A DNA stretch of 64,000 nt from Deltaproteobacteria bacterium UBA6106 (GTDB lineage Bacteria > Desulfobacterota > Syntrophorhabdia > Syntrophorhabdales > Syntrophorhabdaceae). The stretch's first letter is position 1. The number at the start of each line of letters is the position of its first letter. Positions 36,241 to 45,980 of this stretch are shown here, in pieces. The position numbers and the translations under genes are program-made. A model generated the notes under the pieces. It was given only the letters and a program-made list of their open reading frames with translations. It ran no database searches and was not told the DNA's origin. The stretch is taken from positions 21,705-85,704 of the forward strand of contig DIWM01000050.1 in assembly GCA_002428485.1 (NCBI GenBank), written 5' to 3'.

Positions 36241-36570
36241 AATAAAAAATATTTACATATTTTTGTTTTTTTAGTATGATGCTTTAAATAGCTGGCATTT
36301 TAAGCGATCGGTATTCATCTTCAATAAATATCCACTTGCCGTTCGTAGTATCAGGGGGAGGCGATGCTTCAGGGCAGGATATGGCCCTGGAATATTGCTT
36401 AAGCCTTGGCGTGCGCTCCGGAGAGACGTTGCGCAGCGAGGGCTACAAAGGGGCAAGTTGATCAGCGTTATCTTGAGAAAGCATTAACAATCCAAGGATA
36501 TTCCGGGGGTTGCCTTTGTTTTTACAGGCAATGTGGGAGTTGTCTGTCAACGCTATGGGAAGAAGAAAAA
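36241..36570 (+). other. Leader region before fdhA with several hairpins, no recognised RNA
   Basis: There is no convincing gene here. Inverted repeats are visible at 36370-36389 (CAGGGC/GCCCTG), 36412-36435 (TGCGC/GCGCA) and about 36513-36538 (TTGCCT/AGGCAA). GTAG near 36357 can pair with CTAC near 36443. The stretch could be a structured 5-prime leader of the formate dehydrogenase mRNA or the remnant of a small RNA. I could not match it to a known riboswitch. Confidence 0.35.
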
Positions 36571-36582
36571 GGAGGGGTATAT

Positions 36583-39500
36583 ATGGGTATGACAAGGAGA
36601 AGGTTTCTCTTTGGAGGTGGAGCAGCGGCCGCAGGGATAGCGATCTCCGGGAAATCAGCATCGGCAAGAACTATCGATGCGCCCGGGCTTCGCATCAAGG
36701 GCCTTAAGGCAACGACAACGGTTTGTCCTTTCTGCGCCGTTGGATGCGGGATGATCGTTCACGTCAAAGACGGGAAAGTGGTCAATATTGAAGGAGACGA
36801 TTCAAGCCCCATCAACAAAGGCTCGCTATGCTCAAAGGGGGAGGCGTTGTTCCAGGTTGCGAACAACGAGCGGCGCCTGCAGAAGGTCATGTACCGGGCG
36901 CCAGGCTCCGATCGCTGGGAGGAGAAGCCGTGGGACTGGGCACTCGATCGCATTGCGGGTCTGATGAAAGCAACGAGGGACAGGACCTTCAAGGCAAAGG
37001 AGATCGATACAAAGAGCGGTAAGCAGTATGCAGTGAACCGGACAGATGGGATGGCAATCCTCGGCGGCGCCGGGCTCGACAATGAGGAATGCTACCTCCT
37101 GAGCAAGTTTGCCCGCTCCATAGGGCTGGTCTTTGTGGAGCATCAGGCGCGCCTCTGACACTCTTCCACAGTCGCCGGTCTGGCGGCCTCTTTCGGAAGG
37201 GGTGCCATGACGAATCACTGGATCGACCTGAAGAACAGTGATTGCATCATGACTATCGGCTGCAACCCTGCTGAAAATCACCCTATTTCTTTCAAATGGA
37301 TAGAAGCGGCAATTGAAAAAGGCGCAAAGCTTATCACCATAGACCCCCGCTACACAAGGACCGCTTCCAAGGCGGATATTTACGCCCGCCTGCGGCCGGG
37401 GACAGACATCGCGTTCCTGGGAGGTCTCATCAATTATGCGCTGCAGAAGAACCTCATACATATCGAGTATGTCCGGGATTATACAAACGCCTCTTTTATC
37501 GTCAGCGAGGGTTTTGACTTCAAAGAAGGGATGTTTGACCACTGGGACGAACACAGGAAATCCTACGATACGAAGGCATGGACCTATGCCGTTGATGGGT
37601 CAGGGAAGGCGCTTCGGGACCCTGCCATGAAAGATCCACGGTGCGTCTTCCAGCTTTTAAAAAGGCATTACTCACGCTATGACATCTATACGGTATGCAA
37701 GATCACCGGCACTGACCAGGATGATTTTCTCAAAACGGCAGAAGCCTTCTGTTCCACCGGCCGGCCTGGCCGCGCCGGCACGATCCTCTATGCCATGGGC
37801 ATCACGCAGTCAACCCATGGCGTCCAGAATGTCAGGGCCGTGGCGATGCTCCAGATGCTCCTCGGGAACATGGGCATTGCCGGGGGAGGGGTGAATGCGC
37901 TGCGCGGCGAGTCGAATGTCCAGGGGTCGACCGACTACGGGCTTCTCTTTCATGTGCTGCCCGGCTATCTCCCGGCCCCCGAATACAGGGACGAGACGCT
38001 TGGATCAGCGATCGAGCGGTATTTTCCGAAATCGAACGAACCCAAAAGCACGAACTGGTGGCAGAACGGCGGCAAATATATGGTAAGCCTTATGAAAGCC
38101 TGGTGGGGAGGGCACGCGACCGATGCGAACGGCTATTGTTTCGACTACCTTCCGCGGCGAAGCGGCAATCATTCATACAGTGAGATCGTTCGCAAGATCG
38201 TTCAGGGAAAGATGGAGGGGCTGCTTTGCATGGGCATGAACCCGGCCGTGGGAGGGCCAAACTCCGGCAGTATACGGGAAGGCCTCGGGAGGCTGAAATG
38301 GCTTGTCACGGCGGACCTCTGGGAGACCGAGACCTCTATCTTCTGGAAGCGTCCGGGCGCGAACCCGAAGGACATAGAGACTGAGGTTTTCATGCTTCCC
38401 GCGGCGGCATCCATGGAAAAAGAGGGAAGCATCAGCAACTCCGGCAGGTGGGCCCAGTGGCGCTATACGGCGGTAGAGCCGCCCGGGGTGGCAAGAAGCG
38501 ACCTGTGGATCATAGACCAGTTCCATAAGAGGCTTAAAGCGCTCTACAAGAAGGTCGGAGGTGTTTTCCCGGCTCCGGTCATAAAGCTGTCCTGGAATTA
38601 CGGCCACGGGCAAGAACCCGATGTCCATCTCGTAGCAAAGGAGATCAACGGCTATTTTACCCGTGACGTGACCATAAAAGATAAGGACAAGGCGGTGGAA
38701 TTCAAGGCAGGAGAGCAGGTGCCGGCATTTGCGCAGCTTCAGGACGACGGCTCTACGGCCTCAGGGTGCTGGATCTACTGCGGTTCCTATACCGGCAAAG
38801 GAAATATGATGGCCAGGAGGGATGCTGCCGATCTGCCCAACGGCCTTGGTATGTATCCGAACTGGGCCTGGTCGTGGCCGGTAAACAGACGGATCCTTTA
38901 CAACCGGGCATCGGTGAACAAGGCGGGCAGGCCCTTTGATGCGAGGCGGCCCGTTATTGCGTGGAACTCTCTCAAGAAGAAGTGGGAGGGAGACGTGCCT
39001 GACGGGGGAGCGCCTCCCCTCGATGACGATAAAGGGGTGCATCCTTTCATCATGCTTTCCGAGGGGGTTGGCCGCCTCTATGCCCTCACTATCAAGGACG
39101 GCCCTTTCCCTGAACATTATGAGCCGGTGGAGAGCCCCACCCGGAATGTTCTTTCAAGGGTCCAGAACAACCCCTGCGTCAAGGTCTGCAAGAACGTGAC
39201 CTGCGATACCGGTAAATATCCTTATATCGGTACGACTTACAGGGTGACAGAGCATTGGCAGGCCGGCGCCATGACGAGGAGCCTACCCTGGCTGGTGGAA
39301 CTTGTACCCGACATGTTCGTTGAGGTAAGCAAATCCCTTGCCATTGCAAAAAATATCAAAAACGGTGACCGCGTGCGCGTTAAAACCGAGCGAGGCTCCA
39401 TCGAAGGGTACGCCCTGGTCACTTCCCGCATGCAGCCGTTAATAGTGGACGGTACATTGGTGGAACAGGTGGGCATACCGTGGCATTTTGGCTACGCAGG

Positions 39501-39618
39501 GCTCGCAACCGGTGATAGCGCAAACATCCTTACGTCAGAGGCCCAGAGCCCGGTTTCAGGTATCCCGGAGTTCAAGGCCTTCCTCTGTAATATTGAGAAA
39601 GGAGGTCTTCAGATATGA
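36583..39618 (+). CDS. fdhA: Formate dehydrogenase major subunit, selenocysteine-containing
   Basis: One 1011-residue protein is encoded across an in-frame TGA at 37156-37158, read as selenocysteine at residue 192; on the far side the frame continues HSSTVAGLAASFGRGAMTN, typical of FdnG/FdoG. The ATG at 36583 has GGAGG 7 nt upstream. The N-terminus carries a twin-arginine signal (TRRRFLFGGGAAAAG) for folded export, then a [4Fe-4S] motif CPFCAVGCG with a later SLCSKG. The rest is the molybdopterin (bis-MGD) fold. It oxidises formate on the periplasmic side and passes electrons to FdhB. Its stop overlaps the fdhB start by 4 bp. Confidence 0.95.
37156..37200 (+). promoter_or_regulatory. Bacterial SECIS hairpin directing Sec insertion in fdhA
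   Basis: The UGA at 37156-37158 is followed by a stem-loop. Its lower stem pairs CTTCC (37163-37167) with GGAAG (37195-37199), and its upper stem GTCGCC pairs with GGCGGC around the apical loop GGTCT (37177-37181). The GGUCU loop about 20 nt after UGA is the SelB-recognised pattern known from E. coli fdhF and fdnG. This supports recoding over a frame-ending stop. Confidence 0.88.
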
Positions 39619-40457
39619 GCGTAAAAAGAAATTTCTCGAACGATCGCACGTTTCTCATAGATACAACACGCTGTACGGGGTGCAGGAGCTGCCAGGTGGC
39701 GTGCAAGCAGTGGAACCAGATGAAGGCAGAGGAGACAACATTCTTTCAGGGAGAAGGGTATCAAAACCCTGCGCATCTTTCAGAAAATACATTAACGGCA
39801 GTGAAATTCATCGACGGCTGGAGGTATGGGAGGAACGAGTTTGCCTTCTACAAGGAAATGTGCATGCACTGCAACGAGCCGGCGTGCGTATCGGTCTGCC
39901 CGGTGAGCGCATTCATAAAAACCCCTGAGGGGCCGGTAATCTATGATGCCAAACGGTGCATAGGCTGCCGCTTCTGCATGATCGCCTGTCCCTTTGGCAT
40001 CCCCAAATATCAGTGGAGCAAGGGCCTGCCCCTCGTGGTGAAGTGTTCCGGCTGCTTCAGCAGGGTGAAGGAAGGGCTTATCCCTGCATGCGCGAAGGCG
40101 TGCCCTACGGCCATAACATACGGCAGCCGCCAGGAGATGATCAATGAGGCGAACAGGCGAATTACGGCACACCCGGGAAAATACATGAGCAGGATTTACG
40201 GGCTCGAGGAGGCGGGAGGCACCAGCGTGCTCTATCTGTCTTCGGTCCCTTTCAACGAATTGGGGTTCAAGAAGGTTACACAGCGCCCGCTGCCGTCTCT
40301 TACGTGGGCGGCGCTGCGTTTTGTGCCCACCGCGTTCATTACCATGGGAGGCTCCCTGGCATTTATCTCCTGGCTGACGAACCGTAAGGAGCGGTTGAGA
40401 AGAGAAAAAGAAATGGGAGAGGATCAGAAGGCATCGGGGAAGGAGGACGGGCAATGA
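39615..40457 (+). CDS. fdhB: Formate dehydrogenase iron-sulfur subunit
   Basis: The 280-residue protein carries four [4Fe-4S] cluster motifs in order: CTGCRSCQVACKQW, CMHCNEPACVSVCP, CIGCRFCMIACPFGIP, and a CSGC paired with CAKACP. It relays electrons from FdhA toward the membrane subunit. A C-terminal membrane helix (FVPTAFITMGGSLAFISWL) anchors it, as in FdnH. It is coupled to both neighbours by 4-bp ATGA overlaps. Confidence 0.95.
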   Translation: MSVKRNFSNDRTFLIDTTRCTGCRSCQVACKQWNQMKAEETTFFQGEGYQNPAHLSENTLTAVKFIDGWRYGRNEFAFYKEMCMHCNEPACVSVCPVSAFIKTPEGPVIYDAKRCIGCRFCMIACPFGIPKYQWSKGLPLVVKCSGCFSRVKEGLIPACAKACPTAITYGSRQEMINEANRRITAHPGKYMSRIYGLEEAGGTSVLYLSSVPFNELGFKKVTQRPLPSLTWAALRFVPTAFITMGGSLAFISWLTNRKERLRREKEMGEDQKASGKEDGQ

Positions 40458-41659
40458 CGGCAATGAAAAAGATAGTAAGCGAGATACAGGATTTCCATAT
40501 TTTCCTGAGGATACTTATAGTGCTGGTTACTGCCGGATTGATCGCTGCAATAGCGCGCTTTACTTTCGGGCTCGGCGCGACGACAAACCTGAGCGATGTA
40601 TACCCCTGGGGGCTCTGGGTCTCCTTCGATGTCGTTACAGCCGTTCCTCTGGCTGCGGGGGCTTTCGTGCTGGGGGCGATAGTGCACTGCTTCCACATAA
40701 AGAAGCTTGAGCCCTTGGTTCGGCCTGCCATCGTTACAGGCTTTCTCGGATACTCCCTTGTGTGCTTAGGACTTCTGCTTGATCTGGGTCAGCCCCATCG
40801 AGGCTGGCATATTTTTGCATACCCCAACCTGCACTCGCCCATGTTCGAGGTGGCGCTCTGCGTTATGTCATACACCACCGTCGCCCTGCTCGAGTTCCTT
40901 GCGCCGGTATTTGAAAAGTTCGGCTTCCATCTTCCCCTGCGCTTCCTTCGCACCCTGGAGCTGCCCCTCATTGTCCTCGGAGCCGCCATTGCCACCCTTC
41001 ACCAGTCGACCATCGGCACCTTTTTCCTGATAGCCGTCGACAAGCTTCACAATCTCTGGTACAACCCGATCCTGCCGCTCCTTTTCTGGATATCCGCGGT
41101 CTTTACGGGGATGTGCATCATCATTATCGAGGCCGTCATGGTCCATCGGTATCTGGATCAACCGGACGAGACCGAACTGCTCGCAACGCTGGCCAGGATC
41201 ATCCCGTGGTTCCTCGGGATATACCTTGTCCTGAAGGTGTACGCGCTCTTTTTCCTGAGCGAGAGGCCCCTCTTCGACCGCCCCGGGCTCACCGCGCTCT
41301 TTACGATAGAAATGGTCGCCGGCATTATCATCCCGCTGATCATGTTTCTGCACAAGCGGATCAGGAAAGACAGCACCATGCAGCTGCGCGCTGCTGGCCT
41401 GGTCGTCATGTTCGGATTGGTGCTGAACCGTTTTAACGTGTCCATGTTCGGGATGATTCAGAAAAACCAGCAGATATACTACCCGTCGGCCATTGAGACT
41501 ATTGTGACGATCGGGATCATTGCAGCCCATATACTGTTCTTTGCGGTAGTCGCACGGTATTTTCCGATCTTTGAACACCACCCGGAGGATGTAGATTACG
41601 CGATCCCTGACGGTTTTCGCAGGGTCAAGAAGCCGCTTACGATCGGCAAACCGTCGTGA
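40454..41659 (+). CDS. NrfD/HybB-type membrane subunit of the formate dehydrogenase
   Basis: The 401-residue protein is highly hydrophobic with about ten membrane helices and the family signature YPWGLWVSFDVVTAVPLAAGAF near residue 50. NrfD-like subunits have no heme and hand electrons to the quinone pool. It replaces the cytochrome b FdnI subunit of the E. coli enzyme. The start overlaps fdhB by 4 bp. A short heptamer stretch and a convergent gene follow, with no clear terminator. Confidence 0.92.
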   Translation: MTAMKKIVSEIQDFHIFLRILIVLVTAGLIAAIARFTFGLGATTNLSDVYPWGLWVSFDVVTAVPLAAGAFVLGAIVHCFHIKKLEPLVRPAIVTGFLGYSLVCLGLLLDLGQPHRGWHIFAYPNLHSPMFEVALCVMSYTTVALLEFLAPVFEKFGFHLPLRFLRTLELPLIVLGAAIATLHQSTIGTFFLIAVDKLHNLWYNPILPLLFWISAVFTGMCIIIIEAVMVHRYLDQPDETELLATLARIIPWFLGIYLVLKVYALFFLSERPLFDRPGLTALFTIEMVAGIIIPLIMFLHKRIRKDSTMQLRAAGLVVMFGLVLNRFNVSMFGMIQKNQQIYYPSAIETIVTIGIIAAHILFFAVVARYFPIFEHHPEDVDYAIPDGFRRVKKPLTIGKPS

Positions 41660-41690
41660 GGCGATAAACCATGTGAAATGTGAAATGTGG

Positions 41691-42377
41691 TCAGAGCACG
41701 AGAAGGTGGTTGTTTTCGTTGAGCCACTGCCGGTGCTTTCTGTAATCCGGATCCATCTCTTCTACAAAGCCCCAGAACCTTTTTGAATGGTTCTTGTGTT
41801 TTACGTGGGAGAGTTCGTGCATTATCACATAGTCTATCACAGGGTAGGGCGCCATGATAAGCCGCCAGCTGAAAGAGAGCCTGTTGTCAGCGGAACATGA
41901 ACCGTAACGGCTTTGCGCGCCTGTTATGCGGACCTCTACGGGCGGGAACCCCACCTGCCGCCGGTAATGATCAACTCTCTCCGCAATGATCTCCTTCGCC
42001 CTCCCGGCATACCACTTAACGAAGAGTTCCCTTGCCTTTTCATGACTGCCTCTATCCAACTGAAAGCTGCCATGCACGAGGACAAGCGGTTGTCCCTTGC
42101 CTCTCTCGCATATCTCCAGCGGATATATATCGCCCAGATAGAGAAAAGAATCGCCGGGGACGAACCTTCTTGGCCTCCCTCCCTCCCGGCTGTGTTGACG
42201 GTGCAGTGTAAGGTTTTTTTCTATCCAGCCTTGTTTCGAGCGAACGAATGAGGCGACATCGCGGTCAGCCGTCCGGTACGGCACCTGGACGATCACCCTG
42301 CCGTCATCGCCAATCCTGAGGCTCAGCGTCCTCTTCCTCTTCTTACTTCGTATGAGAGTGTAGGGAATATCAAACAT
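41691..42377 (-). CDS. YgjP-like (SprT/DUF45) zinc metallopeptidase
   Basis: From the ATG at 42377 the protein has 228 residues; an in-frame TTG at 42386 would add three. The active-site motif is MHELSHVKHKNHSKRFW (HExxH with a downstream His), followed by EEMDPDYRKHRQWL. GAQSRYGSCSADNRLSFSWRL before it is also typical of this family. Family members are predicted cytosolic metallopeptidases of uncertain substrate. The gene converges on the formate dehydrogenase operon. Confidence 0.88.
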   Translation of the reverse strand: MFDIPYTLIRSKKRKRTLSLRIGDDGRVIVQVPYRTADRDVASFVRSKQGWIEKNLTLHRQHSREGGRPRRFVPGDSFLYLGDIYPLEICERGKGQPLVLVHGSFQLDRGSHEKARELFVKWYAGRAKEIIAERVDHYRRQVGFPPVEVRITGAQSRYGSCSADNRLSFSWRLIMAPYPVIDYVIMHELSHVKHKNHSKRFWGFVEEMDPDYRKHRQWLNENNHLLVL

Positions 42378-42386
42378 ATTAACCAA

Positions 42387-42649
42387 GTGAAAGGTGAAAG
42401 GTGAAAGGCACTCGTAATTCGTGAATCGTAATTCGTAATTGGATGAACCCTGTGAAAGGTGAAAGATAGATTATATCCTTAGTCACTGCGTTGCTTTGAT
42501 CCTCGCACCTTGTGCTTTTCCACTTACGCCTCACGAATTACGAATTACGGTTGTTCTCCCTTGCGCCTTCTCCCCCTCACGACTCACGACTTACGACTTA
42601 CGGGTTTTATCGCCTCACGCCTCACGCCTCACGATTTACGGGTTCTATC
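42387..42649. repeat. Heptamer mosaic between the YgjP-like and beta-CASP genes
   Basis: GAAAGGT (42388-42408), GTAATTC/GTGAATC (42412-42440), and TCACGAC/TTACGAC/TCACGCC (42523-42645) heptamers fill most of the gap. No gene is visible. Confidence 0.85.
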
Positions 42650-44038
42650 TTATATTTCCGCCTCTTCTCCCATGAAAGGAACGCGGGTTTCGAGGGCAAA
42701 CCTTTCCTGGACAATATGTTCGAACTGAAGGGATACTGATTCTTCACCGTGGGTTATGAAGACCTTCGGCTTATTCGTGAGTGTTTCCAGCCACTCGATG
42801 AGTTCCTTCTGGTCCGCGTGGGCAGAGAAGCCGCCGATGGTGTAAACCTTTGCCCTTATGACCATCTCCTCGCCGAAGATTCTGGCTGTCTTCGCGCCGT
42901 CAATGATATACCGGCCGAGCGTCCCCTGCACCTGGAAACCGGTAAATATGATGCTGGAATCAGGCCTCCAGATATTGTGTTTGAAATGATGGCGTATCCT
43001 GCCGCCCTCGCACATGCCGCTGCCTGCTATGATGATCGCCCTTGATTTGATCTTGTTGATCTTCTGCGATTCCTCCACAGTTGTTGTGAAATTGATCCTC
43101 ATCCCTTCGCTGCTTCGGGCTTTGAAGGTATTCACCGCTTCCGCATCGAAAAATTCCGGGTGGGCCATATAGATCTTCGTCGCCTTATCCGCGAGGGGGC
43201 TGTCGACGTAGACGTCGAGGTCTTCCAGCTTTCCTTCTTTAACGAGCCTGTTCAATATGTAGAGCACATCCTGGGTCCTCCCCACCGCAAAAGACGGGAT
43301 GAGGACGTTGCCGCCCCTCCTGAAGGTATCCTTGATCGCATGTTCCAGCTCATAGATGCTGTCATCCATATTTTTGTGCAGCCTGTTGCCGTAGGTTGAC
43401 TCAATAACGACGTAGTCGGCCTCTTCAACATGCTGCGGGTCGTTAATGATCGGGTTCCCGTTTTTCCCTATATCTCCCGAGAATAGGATCTTTTTTTCCT
43501 TGCCGGCCTGATCGCGGTACCAAATCTCAAGGGTGGCCGAGCCGAGGATGTGCCCGGCATCGAGAAACCTGTATCTGACTTTTCCGTTTTTCAGCTCTTC
43601 GATGTTCCCGTAGGTCTTTTTGTCGAAAAAGGGGATCGCCCGCTTCGCGCCCTCCGTATCGTACAGAGGCTCGTACCTGATGTCCTTGCCCTCCCTGGAG
43701 GATTTCTTTGTAAGCCATTCTGCATCTTTTTCCTGGATATGAGCTGAATCATAGAGCAGGATCTCCGCAAGCTCGGCCGTTGCGGACGTGCAAAGTATCC
43801 TGCCTTTAAATCCTTCCGCCACAAGCTTCGGGATCAGCCCAGAATGGTCGAGGTGGGCATGGGAAAGGAGGAGATAGTCGATCCCTGCAGGATCAAAATG
43901 AAAAGGCTCCCTGTTGAAGGTGTCGGAGCCCTTCCCCTGGTGCATTCCGCAGTCAACAAGGATCTGAATACTGTCTGATATTAAATGATAACATGATCCG
44001 GTTACCTTCCGCGCTGCACCTAAAAACCTGATCTTCAT
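42650..44038 (-). CDS. Metallo-beta-lactamase/beta-CASP ribonuclease
   Basis: The 462-residue protein has the zinc motif LLSHAHLDHSGLIP near residue 57, a second ligand cluster at DAGHILGSATLEI and FSGDIGKNGNPI, and beta-CASP motifs including AGSGMCEGGRIRHH and a C-terminal GGFSAHADQKEL. This set is found in CPSF73/YSH1-like RNA nucleases of bacteria. It is probably a cytosolic RNA-processing enzyme. An AAGGAGCG site precedes the ATG. Confidence 0.92.
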   Translation of the reverse strand: MKIRFLGAARKVTGSCYHLISDSIQILVDCGMHQGKGSDTFNREPFHFDPAGIDYLLLSHAHLDHSGLIPKLVAEGFKGRILCTSATAELAEILLYDSAHIQEKDAEWLTKKSSREGKDIRYEPLYDTEGAKRAIPFFDKKTYGNIEELKNGKVRYRFLDAGHILGSATLEIWYRDQAGKEKKILFSGDIGKNGNPIINDPQHVEEADYVVIESTYGNRLHKNMDDSIYELEHAIKDTFRRGGNVLIPSFAVGRTQDVLYILNRLVKEGKLEDLDVYVDSPLADKATKIYMAHPEFFDAEAVNTFKARSSEGMRINFTTTVEESQKINKIKSRAIIIAGSGMCEGGRIRHHFKHNIWRPDSSIIFTGFQVQGTLGRYIIDGAKTARIFGEEMVIRAKVYTIGGFSAHADQKELIEWLETLTNKPKVFITHGEESVSLQFEHIVQERFALETRVPFMGEEAEI

Positions 44039-44049
44039 ATATCGCTCCT

Positions 44050-44335
44050 TTCACTCCGGAAGATTCCCCGCAGCAGGCTGCGGGGTAACACTGTTTCCTC
44101 TCCCTTCGCGGGAGAAGGAGTATGCCAGAAATCCCGGCTATCAGCTCTTTTCCCTCTCCCCTGGCGGGAGAGGGTCAGGGTGAGGGGGCATGATCATCCC
44201 GCCACCATCCTCCGATACTACACCGCTTGCTGCGGGGTAACACGGTTCCCTCTCCCCTCGCGGGAGAGGGTCAGGGTGAGGGGGCATGATCATATCGTTC
44301 CCATCCTCTGATACCCCTGTAGGGTAGTTCATTGC
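44050..44335 (+). repeat. Duplicated multi-hairpin element with CATGATCATG core
   Basis: Two and a part copies of the unit seen at 16010-16145 lie head to tail: GATTCCCCGCAGCAGGCTGC, a CCCTCTCCC hairpin, GGGTGAGGGGGCATGATCAT and TCCGATAC/TCTGATAC ends. The first copy at 44055-44110 appears truncated. Confidence 0.75.
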
Positions 44336-44384
44336 CGGTCTCGTTGATTATACATAGCCAACGCCGGTTTCGCAAGGAATAAGA

Positions 44385-44605
44385 AATGCGGCTCACAGCT
44401 CATGGCTGATAGCTCATAGCAAATTCTAAATTCGAATATCAAAGCACTAAACAAATACGAATGTTCAAAATTCAAAACGCACTGAAAGGTTTTTGTTTAA
44501 AACATTTGATATTTTAATTTTGATATTGTTTTGGATTTAGATATCAGAATTTCACGCTTATTTTGATTGCCATGAGCCATGAACTATGAGCCATGAGCTG
44601 TCTTT
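44385..44605. repeat. Heptamer repeats upstream of the Tim44-like gene
   Basis: CATAGCT/CATGAGC heptamers (44393-44422 and 44570-44602) flank AT-rich units built from ATTCGAA and AAAATTC. The rest of 44336-44666 shows only the Tim44-like leader with a GGGGG ribosome site. Confidence 0.7.
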
Positions 44606-44666
44606 TGACATCCCCCGCGTTCATATGTTAGTTTAATCAACCTATAAAACAAGAAGGGGGTAGCAC

Positions 44667-45656
44667 ATGACTTTGTCGAGAAACCACTTATTGAGGTCAT
44701 TGGTGGTTGTTGTTGCATTTACTTTTATCTTTTTTGTCATGCTGGATGCCATATCGCATGCCCGCATCGGCGGCGGCAGGTCTCTCGGAAGCCGCGGTTT
44801 CAGCTCAGGCGGAAGCTTCCAGAGGTCATCGCCCACGCGGACATCACCATCCTCAAAGCAGCCGGGCGTGGCGCAACAGCAGCCCGGTCAGCAGCCTCCG
44901 GCAGCAACTCCGGGACGAAGCTTCCTCTACGGGTTGGGTGGCGGGCTCATGGGCGGCATGATAGGGAGTATGCTGTTCGGCGGCCGCGGGTATGCAGGCG
45001 GCGAAGAATCGGGCGGCGGAGGATTCGGCTTCGGCGACCTTATCATCATCCTCATCATTATCGGCATTATCTGGCACATAGTGAAACGCTTCAAGGCGCG
45101 AAGGGAGATGCAGATGAGCGCCGCGAATGCGGGTGGTTACGGCTCTTACGCGTATAATGATCCTCAGTACGAACCGGCATACGAGCCTTCCTCACAGAAT
45201 TCAATATCCTCAGGGCTTCATCATATCACCGGAGCGGATCCATCCTTTAATGAAAATACCTTCAAGGAGAACGTGGAAGACATGTTCTTCAGGATCCAGG
45301 GCGGGTGGACGAAACGCGACCTTGGCGCAGTGAGAAACCTTTTGACGCCGCAGATGCTCAACACCGTGCAGGCAGACATAAATGAGTACATTGCAAGGAA
45401 ACAGTTCAACCGCCTTGAAAATATCGCTGTCCGGCAGGTCGAGATCGTCGATGCCGTCCAGGACCAGGGTGAGGAATATATAACGGTGAAATTTCTCGCA
45501 AGCCTTCTTGATTATGTCACTGATGAAAAAACGGGAAACGTGATCTCGGGAAGCTCAACCGACCCTGTGAAATTTCTCGAATACTGGACCTTTGCGAGAA
45601 AGGTCGGCGAGAAAAACTGGCTGCTCGCCGGAATCACGCAGGAGAAGGATTATTGA
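44667..45656 (+). CDS. Tim44-like domain membrane protein
   Basis: The 329-residue protein has an N-terminal hydrophobic segment (SLVVVVAFTFIFFVMLDAISHA), a Gly/Ser/Pro/Gln-rich linker with SRGFSSGGSFQRSS, a second membrane segment (GDLIIILIIIGIIWHIVKRF, about residue 122) and a C-terminal Tim44-like domain (ENVEDMFFRIQGGWTKRDLG to the end). Bacterial proteins of this type are inner-membrane proteins of unclear role; the domain has an NTF2-like fold. It is monocistronic by position. Confidence 0.87.
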   Translation: MTLSRNHLLRSLVVVVAFTFIFFVMLDAISHARIGGGRSLGSRGFSSGGSFQRSSPTRTSPSSKQPGVAQQQPGQQPPAATPGRSFLYGLGGGLMGGMIGSMLFGGRGYAGGEESGGGGFGFGDLIIILIIIGIIWHIVKRFKARREMQMSAANAGGYGSYAYNDPQYEPAYEPSSQNSISSGLHHITGADPSFNENTFKENVEDMFFRIQGGWTKRDLGAVRNLLTPQMLNTVQADINEYIARKQFNRLENIAVRQVEIVDAVQDQGEEYITVKFLASLLDYVTDEKTGNVISGSSTDPVKFLEYWTFARKVGEKNWLLAGITQEKDY

Positions 45657-45660
45657 ACCC

Positions 45661-45852
45661 GGACATTAGCGCCCGTGTCGGGATGTCCTTGAGCAAACCG
45701 TCATGAGGCGAGGAAGCTTAAGTCGTATCATTCCCCCTCTCCCTGGCCCTCTCCCGCGAGGGGAGAGGGAATATTGTTACCCCGAAGCGCTGTTTCAGGG
45801 GATCTATTGATGGAGCGTGTTTGCGGGGACACCCCGACACGGGCGCTTGTCC
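45661..45852. mobile_element. MITE-like element with 26-28 bp terminal inverted repeats
   Basis: The left end (45661-45688) and right end (45827-45852) are inverted copies sharing AGCGCCCGTGTCGGG and TGTCC, with one substitution and a 2-nt gap. The interior holds AGCAAACCGTCATGAGGCGA, GTCGTATCATTCCCC, a CCCTCTCCC hairpin and GATCTATTGATGGAGCG, matching the element at 10951-11408 in reverse. It lies 4 bp after the Tim44-like stop and about 40 bp before the trp leader promoter. At about 192 bp with no open frame it is non-autonomous. Confidence 0.75.
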
Positions 45853-45890
45853 TCATAGAGAATAGGGTTTAAAAAAATGAACTAATTTTC

Positions 45891-45919
45891 TTGACACAAT
45901 AAAATGCTTTGTGCTAAAA
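45891..45919 (+). promoter_or_regulatory. Putative promoter of the trp leader transcript
   Basis: TTGACA at 45891-45896 is followed after 17 nt by CTAAAA (45914-45919), which has a TG dinucleotide just upstream like an extended -10 box. If transcription starts about 6 nt later, the leader peptide ATG at 45930 is almost at the 5-prime end of the RNA. Confidence 0.5.
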
Positions 45920-45929
45920 AAGAAACATT

Positions 45930-45980
45930 ATGATAAAGACAGCCAAAAGAACAAACTGGGCTTGGTGGTGGTTAGTGTAG
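45930..45980 (+). CDS. trpL: Trp-rich leader peptide of the trpB2 attenuator
   Basis: A 16-codon frame encodes MIKTAKRTNWAWWWLV and ends in TAG at 45978-45980. Four of its last seven codons are TGG (Trp), the classical design for ribosome stalling when charged tRNA-Trp is scarce. It is followed at once by an antiterminator arm and a strong terminator hairpin. There is no obvious Shine-Dalgarno site, only an A-rich stretch. The identification rests on the codon pattern plus the downstream RNA structures and the trpB2 gene behind them. Confidence 0.9.
   Translation: MIKTAKRTNWAWWWLV

Noticed and set aside
36400..36450. A glycine or molybdenum-cofactor riboswitch, suggested by CCGGAGAGAC and nearby stems before fdhA.
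   Set aside because: I could not place the conserved aptamer elements in order, so only a structured leader is reported.
37156..37158. A nonsense mutation splitting fdhA.
   Set aside because: Position, flanking residues and the SECIS hairpin match selenocysteine formate dehydrogenases, and both halves are otherwise intact.
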